From positions 1 through 54,258 of the forward strand of contig CAYUMU010000044.1 in NCBI GenBank assembly GCA_964445985.1: a DNA stretch of 54,258 nt. Direction: 5' to 3'. Shown here one piece after another: positions 41,403 to 48,665 of the stretch (position 1 is the stretch's first letter; every line of letters begins with the position of its first letter). Below the pieces are notes generated by a model, which saw only the letters and a program-made list of their open reading frames with translations, made no database searches and was not told the origin of the DNA. A program made the translations under genes and the position numbers. Source of the DNA: CAYUMU01 sp964445985 (lineage in GTDB: Bacteria; Planctomycetota; Planctomycetia; Pirellulales; S012-138).

Positions 41403-42860
41403 ATGCAGGTTCACCTCCTTCCACTGCCTGCCGACGTGCCACCGGCCGGTGGGCCGCGCCGCAGGTGGTGGGGCGTGGCGCTGCTCTTAGGGCTGGCCTT
41501 GGCTCTGCGCGTGGCGGCCATTTTCACGCTCGACAGCTTTCGCGAGCCCTTCACGTACGAGCACGGCGAAATTGCCGCCAACGTGGTGGCGGGCCGCGGA
41601 TTCAGCGTGCGCTTCCTCGGCAGCAAGGGGCTCACCTCGCAGCAAGCTCCGGCCTTTCCGTATTTGCTGGCTGGTTGTTACCAGGTGTGGGGAGTCGAAA
41701 CCCCGCAGGCTCTGCTGGCGCTGCAATTAATGCAAGCAGTCGCGGGCACGCTCACGGTGCTGGTGACCATGTGGCTCGCCTGGTCGCTGTTGCCCCGGCA
41801 ACCGGCAGTGGGTTGGGCCGCTGGCCTGCTGGCCGCGCTGGCGCCTCCGCATATTTACATGGTGACCCATGTGCAGGTGGTCGCCTGGGCGGCTCTCGGG
41901 CTCACGCTGCTGCTGGCCATTGCCTGTTCTCCTCGCTGCGCCACGCGCTGGTGGGGCATGGTGGCGGCCGGTCTGGTGGCCGGGTTGCTGTTGCTGTTCG
42001 AACCCATTCTGGCCGTTGGCACTCCGCTGGCGGCCGTGGCCGTGCTGATTCGCAATCGGGCGCGCCTGTCCTGGCCCCGGGCGCTGCTGCGGCCGGCGGT
42101 CATGGCTGCCGTGGCCTGGCTGGTGGTGACGCCTTGGCTGGTGCGAAATTACCAGGTTCACGGCCAATTCGTGTTCATCAAAACCACGTTTGGCTATGCC
42201 TTTTGGCAGGGGAACAATCCGGCCAGTTGGGGAACCGACAAAGTGCCCAAGCAGCAAGTGACCCTGCTGGCCGCCGCGCACGATGGCACCTGGGCCGGCA
42301 TCGATCGCGCCCTGTGGGATGCCCGGCACGAAACCATTTATATCGACGACCTGCTGCTCAAGCCCAAGAAGTATCGCCGCTTCAAGGGGCTGAGCGAGAT
42401 CGAGCGCTGCGAGCAACTGGGGGCCGAGGCGCGGCAGTTCATTGCCGAAAATCCCCAGGCTTACCTGGCCCTGTGCGGCCAGCGGTTGCGTTACTTCTGG
42501 CTGGGCGACGAAACCAACCCCAAGACGTGGCACCCGTTGTTTCGCGTTTCGAACATGGCCTGGCTGGCGCTAACCGCGATCGGCCTGTTCCTGCTCCGGC
42601 GGGAGTGGCGAATGTGGTGGCCGCTGGCAGCGGTGTTTGTGGCGGTGATGCTGTTTCACACGTTGACGATTACTTCGGCGCGATTCCGTATTCCGGTGGA
42701 ACCGCTCACGCTGGTTTGGGCCGGCGCGCCTCTGGCGGCAGTTTGGACGCGGCTGCGCGATCCACAAGCAATTTGCTGGGGGGCAGGTTGTTGTCCAACA
42801 TCCACAAACCACTCTCATAATCGCGGCCAACTTCCTGCTCGCAGCATTGCAGCGAGATGA
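41403..42860 (+). CDS. membrane glycosyltransferase (GT39/ArnT-like)
   Basis: Integral membrane protein of 485 aa with about 10-11 hydrophobic segments. The first periplasmic loop has the acidic pattern of GT-C enzymes (FTLDSFREPFTYEHGEIAANVVAGRGFSVRF...QQAPAFPYLLAG), and helix 2 onwards resembles the PMT/ArnT family that uses lipid-linked sugars. Long soluble portions follow (FWQGNNPASWGTDKVPKQQ, about 265-350). The extreme C-terminus (PQAICWGAGCCPTSTNHSHNRGQ) does not look like family sequence and may be read-through of a lost stop. The start is the Met before the first transmembrane helix; 81 further open codons upstream look random. Confidence 0.85.
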   Translation: MQVHLLPLPADVPPAGGPRRRWWGVALLLGLALALRVAAIFTLDSFREPFTYEHGEIAANVVAGRGFSVRFLGSKGLTSQQAPAFPYLLAGCYQVWGVETPQALLALQLMQAVAGTLTVLVTMWLAWSLLPRQPAVGWAAGLLAALAPPHIYMVTHVQVVAWAALGLTLLLAIACSPRCATRWWGMVAAGLVAGLLLLFEPILAVGTPLAAVAVLIRNRARLSWPRALLRPAVMAAVAWLVVTPWLVRNYQVHGQFVFIKTTFGYAFWQGNNPASWGTDKVPKQQVTLLAAAHDGTWAGIDRALWDARHETIYIDDLLLKPKKYRRFKGLSEIERCEQLGAEARQFIAENPQAYLALCGQRLRYFWLGDETNPKTWHPLFRVSNMAWLALTAIGLFLLRREWRMWWPLAAVFVAVMLFHTLTITSARFRIPVEPLTLVWAGAPLAAVWTRLRDPQAICWGAGCCPTSTNHSHNRGQLPARSIAAR

Positions 42861-42887
42861 CACTTCCACTCGCTCCGGCCATTCCCC

Positions 42888-42963
42888 TGGGGGCTGGTTG
42901 CCGGCGGCGACTTGTTGGGATCTTAGGGCCGGTGAGCGGCAACCAGACCCCAGCCACCCGCCG
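42888..42963. repeat. inverted repeat, family D, copy 1
   Basis: Arms CTGGTTGCCG (42894-42903) and CGGCAACCAG (42937-42946), flanked by GGGGG on the left and ACCCCAGCCACCC on the right. A second copy with the same spacing is at 45532-45606. Confidence 0.8.
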
Positions 42964-43089
42964 AGAAGCAGCAAGGTTCTCGGCACGCTGGTTGCTATTC
43001 CGCACACAAGCTTGCCTGGGGCGTCTGGCCGGTTGATCGTTGAGATCCTCCTGACCTGCCGCCTGGGAGTTTTGCGAAGGAGAAGTCAG

Positions 43090-43176
43090 ATGCGCAAGGT
43101 ACGAGTCACCGATCTGGTTGTTCTGGCCGCGAACGTGTTTGTCATTGGCTGGATCTTTTGGTCCCACACAAGCTAA
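43090..43176 (+). CDS. 28-residue single-pass membrane peptide
   Basis: Encodes MRKVRVTDLVVLAANVFVIGWIFWSHTS. A basic N-terminus (Arg2, Lys3, Arg5) is followed by one hydrophobic helix (about 9-24) and a short polar tail, the usual layout of small N-in membrane proteins. The ribosome site AAGGAGAAG lies 5-8 bases before the ATG and is stronger than most in the window. It is 238 bases upstream of the FabD-like gene on the same strand. Function unknown; it is too short for family assignment, so comparison between relatives is needed to be sure it is conserved. Confidence 0.6.
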   Translation: MRKVRVTDLVVLAANVFVIGWIFWSHTS

Positions 43177-43414
43177 GGGGGAGCCTGGCTCTATCCTACC
43201 CCAGAAGAATCGCGGCCGGCGAGGCAACCCTACCGGCAGCGGCGCGCCTAGAATAGAAGCAGAGTCGCGAGCCAACAGCAGGCGCAGGCGAGTGAGGGAC
43301 TTTCCGTCCTACCACCCAGTCTTACAGCGGGAGGGAGGACGCAGCGTTCTCAGCGAACGCGGCATACACCGCTGGTCTGCCTGGGGGGTCTTCGCGGCGA
43401 CAGGTGGGCCAACC

Positions 43415-44551
43415 ATGGAAATCGACCTCAAGGCGCAAATCGGCACCAGCGTGCTGGCGTTTCGCGGCTATAACCAAACCAACCAAGGTCGGAGCGGCGA
43501 GCTGCTCAAGCATGCCCGCTACGGGCCGCTCATGGTCGACGCGCTCACCGAGGCCGCCGTGGTGCTGCGAGAAGCGACGGGCCGCCGAACCGATTTGGTG
43601 CGCCGCGTGCAAAAGGCCGAACCGACGGAGCTTTCCACATTCGCCGAAGATATCGGCGTGGTGCTGGCGACCTCGATTGCCCAGGTGCGCATTGTCCAGC
43701 AGTTGTTCGAGATCGACATCACCCAGGCCCGATTCAGCTTTGGCTACAGCCTGGGCGAAATCTCGGCGCTCGTTTGCTCGGGCGTGTTCTCGCTCCGCGA
43801 CGTCTACTTTCCTCTGGCCGCCATGGCCGAAGATAGCGCCACCCTGGGGCGCGGCGTAACCATGGGCATTGTGTTCTCGCGCAACGCCGAACTGAATGTT
43901 CCGGCCGTGGCGCGGCTGTGTGTGGAGCTGACCCAGGCGGGCCAGGGAGCCATTGCCATCTCGGCGATCTTGGCTCCCAATACGGTGCTGGTGCTCGGGC
44001 AGGGAAACACGCTCGACCGCTTCAAAGAAAGCATGGGCGAGGCACTGGGCGAACGCGTTCACCTGCGAAAGCACCAAGGCTCGTGGCCGCCGCTGCATAC
44101 GCCGCTGCTGTGGGATAAGAACATTCCCTGCAGGGCCGGAGTGCTGATGCGACGGATGGGCGGAGGGCTCATCGCACCACAGCCCCCGGTGCTATCGCTG
44201 GTGACCGGCAAGCAAGACTACAACAGCTACAACGCCCGCGAACTGGTGCATCGCTGGATCGACGAACCGCAGCGGCTGTGGGACGCCATTTACGCGGTGC
44301 TGGCCGAAGGTGTCGACACCGTGATCCACGTGGGGCCGGAACCCAACCTGGTGCCGGCCACCTTCCGGCGACTGAGCGACAATGTGCGGATGCAGTTGGC
44401 CAGCGGCTGGCTCAACAACCTGGGGCTCCGCGCCATGCAAAACATTTGGCGGCCCTGGCTGGCCAAGTGGCTGAGCTCCAAGAGCGCCCTGCTGCGGGCT
44501 CCCTATATCGAGCACGTGGTGCTGGAGGACTGGCTGCTGGACCAGGCTTGA
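43415..44551 (+). CDS. FabD-like acyltransferase domain protein, divergent
   Basis: Protein of 378 aa resembling malonyl-CoA:ACP transacylases. The nucleophile elbow is GYSLGEISALVCSGVFSLRD (Ser112, with Tyr in place of the usual His in GHSLGE). His228 in PPLHTPLLWDK matches the catalytic His of the HTPLM motif. A conserved glycine-rich strand (LVLGQGNTLDRF) is present. The N-terminal FPGQGSQ oxyanion motif is missing; the equivalent stretch reads AFRGYNQTNQGR. No acyl carrier protein or ketosynthase gene is adjacent, so it is unlikely to be the housekeeping FabD. It may load an acyl group in a dedicated pathway, or be a catalytically altered paralogue. The start is at the ATG at 43415. Confidence 0.78.
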   Translation: MEIDLKAQIGTSVLAFRGYNQTNQGRSGELLKHARYGPLMVDALTEAAVVLREATGRRTDLVRRVQKAEPTELSTFAEDIGVVLATSIAQVRIVQQLFEIDITQARFSFGYSLGEISALVCSGVFSLRDVYFPLAAMAEDSATLGRGVTMGIVFSRNAELNVPAVARLCVELTQAGQGAIAISAILAPNTVLVLGQGNTLDRFKESMGEALGERVHLRKHQGSWPPLHTPLLWDKNIPCRAGVLMRRMGGGLIAPQPPVLSLVTGKQDYNSYNARELVHRWIDEPQRLWDAIYAVLAEGVDTVIHVGPEPNLVPATFRRLSDNVRMQLASGWLNNLGLRAMQNIWRPWLAKWLSSKSALLRAPYIEHVVLEDWLLDQA

Positions 44552-44600
44552 TCAAAGGGGGAGGCGCCTGGCGCTGGCACGTCTTTCCATCCCGTGGGGG

Positions 44601-45371
44601 CTATGAATCCTTGGGCCAAACCTGCAGGATCACGCTTTCGGCCTCGGTGCCGGGGGTGTTATACACGGCCGACCGGCGAAGCTGGAGATCGTTCAGCAGA
44701 TGGCGTTCGCGGGCCACGCGGCGCTCATCCACCCAACTGGGGCCCTTGATCAGCAGCAGTCGCCCGAGCCGCGACCAGTGCGGCGCCACCCAGGTGAGAA
44801 TTTTCTCGAGCCGGGCCACCGCGCGGACCACGATGGTGTCGAACACGATGCCATCTTTGCGATGCCGAGGGGCCGTTTTGGCCAACAAGGCTTCGCCCCG
44901 GCCGTGTTCCACGCGAATCGGCAAGCCGAGTCCTTGCACAATTTCTTTCACGGCCGCTGCCTTTTTGGCAATCGACTCCGAAAGCGTAACATGCAGGTCG
45001 GGCCGCACGATTGCCAAGATGATGCCAGGCACGCCGCCGCCGGTGCCCAAATCGAGCACATGCTCGCCGGGCTCCAGCAGTTCCGCCAGCGCCAGGCTAT
45101 CCACCACGTCGCGAGCGACGAATCGATCGTAGTCGGTGTGGCGGGTGAGGTTCAGCCGCAGGTTCCAGCTCCAAAGCAGTTGGCAGTAGCGGTCGAGCCC
45201 CGCAACCTGCGCCGCCGGCAAATCCAACCCACACCAGGTCAGGGCCGCCTGCAAGGTCGTGGAACCGGGGCCGGTCGAGGGGGACTCGGTTCGCGCGGAT
45301 TCCGATTGGTCCGACTCCACTTGGGTTGACTCGGGTTGGTCAGACTCGGAAGACGTTTCGACATCGGTCAT
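44601..45371 (-). CDS. rsmG: 16S rRNA (guanine-527-N7)-methyltransferase
   Basis: Class I SAM-dependent methyltransferase of 256 aa that modifies G527 of 16S rRNA. The SAM site is HVLDLGTGGGVPGIILAI (about 104-121). Other family blocks are LLWSWNLRLNLTRHTDYDRFVARDVVDSLAL, VTLSESIAKKAAAVKEI, DTIVVRAVARLEKIL and LLLIKGPSW. An extra Ser/Glu-rich N-terminal tail (residues 1-36, SESDQPESTQVESDQSESARTES) makes it longer than E. coli RsmG (207 aa); it is acidic and probably disordered. The start was set at MTDVETSSE. It is encoded convergently to the FabD-like gene. Confidence 0.93.
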   Translation of the reverse strand: MTDVETSSESDQPESTQVESDQSESARTESPSTGPGSTTLQAALTWCGLDLPAAQVAGLDRYCQLLWSWNLRLNLTRHTDYDRFVARDVVDSLALAELLEPGEHVLDLGTGGGVPGIILAIVRPDLHVTLSESIAKKAAAVKEIVQGLGLPIRVEHGRGEALLAKTAPRHRKDGIVFDTIVVRAVARLEKILTWVAPHWSRLGRLLLIKGPSWVDERRVARERHLLNDLQLRRSAVYNTPGTEAESVILQVWPKDS

Positions 45372-45531
45372 GCGTGTGGGGTTTCCCAGCCGTGAAGGTT
45401 GAACAGGCGGCGACTCAAGCCAGAACAACCGCTGACTTTCGCATCTGTCAATGTAGAGCCAAAATTAGAAACGTCGATAGCCGGAGGGTAACTTCCTACT
45501 CCACGAGCATACCAAACAACCGGATTCGCCT

Positions 45532-45606
45532 GGGGGGCTGGTTGCCGGCGGCGGTTACTTGGTATCCATGCCCCGCGAGCGGCAACCAGACCCCGGCCAC
45601 CCCCCC
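45532..45606. repeat. inverted repeat, family D, copy 2
   Basis: Arms CTGGTTGCCG (45538-45547) and CGGCAACCAG (45580-45589), with the same flanks (GGGGGG and ACCCCGGCCACCC) as the copy at 42888-42963 and nearly the same loop length but a different loop sequence. Confidence 0.8.
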
Positions 45607-45618
45607 GGCCGGAAGAGA

Positions 45619-48591
45619 TCAGTCCACGTAACGGAAGTCGATCGACGACCAGACGGCCTGATAAAAACGAGTCCATTGCGCCAGCCGCTCGCGGGGCTCG
45701 ACCGCCGCTTTCTCCCAGGGCTGCAAATACTCGCGGCTCAATTCGCGTTCGGCCGAATGCGGGGAACGCCCTAGGGCCGATTGGTACACGTAGTCGATCC
45801 GGTCGCCGAGGGAGAGCTCGGGTTGCGCCAACAGTTCGGCCGCCGAGGCTTGCGCCCGATCGATGATGAAAGGGCTGTTCATCATCAGCAGGGCCTGCGT
45901 GGAACGGGTGCTCACATTGCGCTGGCCCTGCACCACGTTGGGATCGGCGAAGTCGAAAACCTCGAGCACATCCATCGGCGTATCTCGGAAGACCGGCAGA
46001 TAGACGCTGCGCCAATGCTCCCGGAATTCATAGCCAAGTTCGGCCGTGGTGCCTGGCCGCATCGATGGCCCGCCAAACTTGGGTTCCAGTTGCCCCGCCA
46101 ACACCAGCACGGTGTCGCGAAGCACCTCGCCCTGTACGCGGCGGCGATTCTGGTGGCTGAGCAAGCGGTTCTCCGGGTCCGCCCGCAATGCGGCAGGGCT
46201 GGCGGCGCTTTCCAACTGGTAGGCCCGGCTGAGCATGATCTCGCGGATCACTTGCTTGGTGGACCAGCCCAGGGCCTTGAATCTCGCTGCCAGGTAGTCC
46301 AGCAGCTGATCGTGGCTGGGGCGGTCGCCCATCACGCCAAAATTGTCCACCGTTCGCACCAGGCCGTGGGCGAACAAATGCTGCCAAATGCGGTTGACCA
46401 TGACCCGCGCCGGCAGGGGGTTCTCGGCCGAAGTAAGCCAGGCGGCCAGTTCGAGCCGACCACTTTGGCCCGCGGGAATGGTGGGCGACTCTTGGGAAAG
46501 CACCTGCAAGAAGCCTCGCGGCACGTCGGCGCCCAGGTTGTGCACGTTGCCGCGGATGCAGACTTTGTAGTCGCCGGTCTCGGCTTCATCTTGCACGCAC
46601 ATCACTTTGGGAACATTGGGGGCCTTCTTTTGCAGCGCGGCCAATTTGCTTTGCAGCTGGGTCAGTTGGGCGTTGGTGGCTTCGCGCTGCGCGCGAATCT
46701 CGGCCTGGCGGGCTTTTTCAACCGGATCGGCAGCGGGCTTCTCTTGCGGCCGGGCAGCCAGTTCGACAGTGGGCAAGAACTGCACGGCGTCGGCAATCAC
46801 CACGCCGGAGGTTCCTTCCGTGCCGATGGTCACAACCGCCCTTTGGCCTGCCGCGAAGGAGAATTTGCCCAGCGAGACGCTCACGCCATCGATGGGGGGC
46901 TGTTTCTTTTGATCGATATTCACGCCAGCCTCACCGCCGGCATGCTCGATCGTGATGGGAACATTGGTGGCCCGATTGGAGCCGGGCGAGTAGGTCACGC
47001 GTACTTCGTACTGGCCGGCGGCGGGCAGCTCGGCGCGGTAGATCACGCGCTTGGCGCCCTTGGCCTGGTTTTGATCGTGAATGTAGCCCAGGCCCACGAA
47101 CGAGCGGTTGGAAGACGACTCTTGCCAGCTCCCGACCAGCTCGGCTTGCACGTTGTCGAGGACGATGCCTGCCAGCGTGACATTGGCGGAGGGCGGCGGC
47201 AATTGAGCGTCGAGCCGCTTGAGTTGGGCCTGCAGCTTCTTGAGTTGCTGCTCGAGGGGGGCCTTAGCGGCTTCGAACGCTTGGATGGCTTGTTCATGCT
47301 CGGGCTTGAGCGGCAACATTTGTTCGACCCAGCCCGACACGTTGCCGGGCGTGAGCGACTTGGTGCTGCGAAAGATGCCGGCCAGGGCGTAGTAGTCGCG
47401 GGTGGGAATGGGGTCGAACTTGTGATCGTGGCAACGGGCACAACCGATGGTCAGCCCTAGCATGGCCTTGCCGATGGTGTCGAGCTGCTCGTCCACGATA
47501 TCCATCCGCAGCAATTCTTTGTCTTGGGTTTCGTAGTTGTGCGGGCCGAGCGCCAGGAAGCCGGCGGCGGTCAGGCCATCGGCCTGCTCGGCAGGCGTGC
47601 CGGAGATGAGATCGCCGGCCAGGTGTTCCTGCACGAAGCGATCGAACGGCTTGTCGGTATTGAAGGCGCGGATGATGTAGTCGCGATACCGCCACGCATT
47701 GGGGAACAGGAGCGGGCGTCCGCCGCCGCTGCTTTCGGCAAACCGCGCCACATCGAGCCAGTGCCGGCCCCAGCGCTCGCCGAAGGCGGGCAACGCCAAC
47801 AGGCGATCGACCAGTTGGGCGAAAGCCTCGGGGGATTTGTCGGCCACGAACTTTTCGACTTCCTGGGGCGTGGGAGGCAAACCGAGTAGATCGAAGTAGG
47901 CGCGGCGAATGAGGGTGCGGCGGTCGGCGTCGGCCACCGGTTCCAGGCCGGCCTTGTGCATGGCAGCCAGCAAGAAGCGATCGATATCGCTCCGTGGCCA
48001 GTCGTCCGCGGGGGTGGGAACCGTGAATTGCAGCGGGCGAAATGCCCAAAACCTCCGGCCCTGTTCGAGGTCGATGTCTTGGGTGATGACGGCCTTGCCC
48101 TCGCGGGGATCGGGGGCGCCCATGGCGATCCACTTTTCAAAATCGGCGATCACCGCGTCGGACAGTTTGCCCGAGGGGGGCATTTCGAAGCTTTCGAACC
48201 GCAGCGCGTCGAGCAGCTGGCTTTCCGCCGGCTTGCCAGGCACCACGCTCGGGCCGGAATCGCCGCCGCGGCGAATGCCGTCGCGGGTATCGAGCCAGAG
48301 ATTGGCTTGCACCTGGCGAGACTCTTCGGAGTGGCAGCTATAACAATGCTGGGCCAGCACCGGACGGATCTTCTTCTCAAAGAATTCGAGCTGGTCGGCC
48401 GTGGGGGCCGCGGCGGCTTTGCCTTTAGGGATGGCTGCCGGTTCGGCGCCCGAAAGATTCGATGCCACCAGGGCTGCCGCCAGCCAGGCGCTCCATAGCG
48501 CGCAGAGCCAGCAACGAACGGTGAAGGCACTTCGAGCCCCACGAGATGACGGTTCGCCGGTTGGATAGGATGGCGGCAGGCGGAATAGCAT
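45619..48591 (-). CDS. PSCyt1-DUF1549-DUF1553 cytochrome-like protein with golvesin-like domain
   Basis: Exported protein of 990 aa. A signal segment (about 22-48) leads to a PSCyt1 cytochrome domain with a CxxCH haem site, Cys83-Cys86-His87 (HCYSCHSEE), about 65-160. DUF1549 follows (about 195-405) with a second site Cys384-Cys387-His388 (CARCHDHKFDPIPTRDYYALAGIF). A coiled-coil segment comes next, then a beta-sandwich of about 105 residues (about 525-630; VIYRAELPAAGQYEVRVTYSPGSNRATNVPITIEHAGGE...VVIADAVQFLP) resembling golvesin/xanthan-lyase C-terminal domains, then DUF1553 (about 700-960). It is annotated alone: no DUF1501 gene follows. Activity unknown. Confidence 0.92.
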   Translation of the reverse strand: MLFRLPPSYPTGEPSSRGARSAFTVRCWLCALWSAWLAAALVASNLSGAEPAAIPKGKAAAAPTADQLEFFEKKIRPVLAQHCYSCHSEESRQVQANLWLDTRDGIRRGGDSGPSVVPGKPAESQLLDALRFESFEMPPSGKLSDAVIADFEKWIAMGAPDPREGKAVITQDIDLEQGRRFWAFRPLQFTVPTPADDWPRSDIDRFLLAAMHKAGLEPVADADRRTLIRRAYFDLLGLPPTPQEVEKFVADKSPEAFAQLVDRLLALPAFGERWGRHWLDVARFAESSGGGRPLLFPNAWRYRDYIIRAFNTDKPFDRFVQEHLAGDLISGTPAEQADGLTAAGFLALGPHNYETQDKELLRMDIVDEQLDTIGKAMLGLTIGCARCHDHKFDPIPTRDYYALAGIFRSTKSLTPGNVSGWVEQMLPLKPEHEQAIQAFEAAKAPLEQQLKKLQAQLKRLDAQLPPPSANVTLAGIVLDNVQAELVGSWQESSSNRSFVGLGYIHDQNQAKGAKRVIYRAELPAAGQYEVRVTYSPGSNRATNVPITIEHAGGEAGVNIDQKKQPPIDGVSVSLGKFSFAAGQRAVVTIGTEGTSGVVIADAVQFLPTVELAARPQEKPAADPVEKARQAEIRAQREATNAQLTQLQSKLAALQKKAPNVPKVMCVQDEAETGDYKVCIRGNVHNLGADVPRGFLQVLSQESPTIPAGQSGRLELAAWLTSAENPLPARVMVNRIWQHLFAHGLVRTVDNFGVMGDRPSHDQLLDYLAARFKALGWSTKQVIREIMLSRAYQLESAASPAALRADPENRLLSHQNRRRVQGEVLRDTVLVLAGQLEPKFGGPSMRPGTTAELGYEFREHWRSVYLPVFRDTPMDVLEVFDFADPNVVQGQRNVSTRSTQALLMMNSPFIIDRAQASAAELLAQPELSLGDRIDYVYQSALGRSPHSAERELSREYLQPWEKAAVEPRERLAQWTRFYQAVWSSIDFRYVD

Positions 48592-48665
48592 GTCGGAGCT
48601 TCGCTGGAATGGCGGGAGTAATCGAGCGGCGAGGCGCGGAATTGCAGGACAAACTTCCTTGAATT

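Noticed and set aside
45781..47460. 559-codon plus-strand frame opposite the second DUF1549/1553 gene
   Set aside because: Same antisense effect; no motif or ribosome site.
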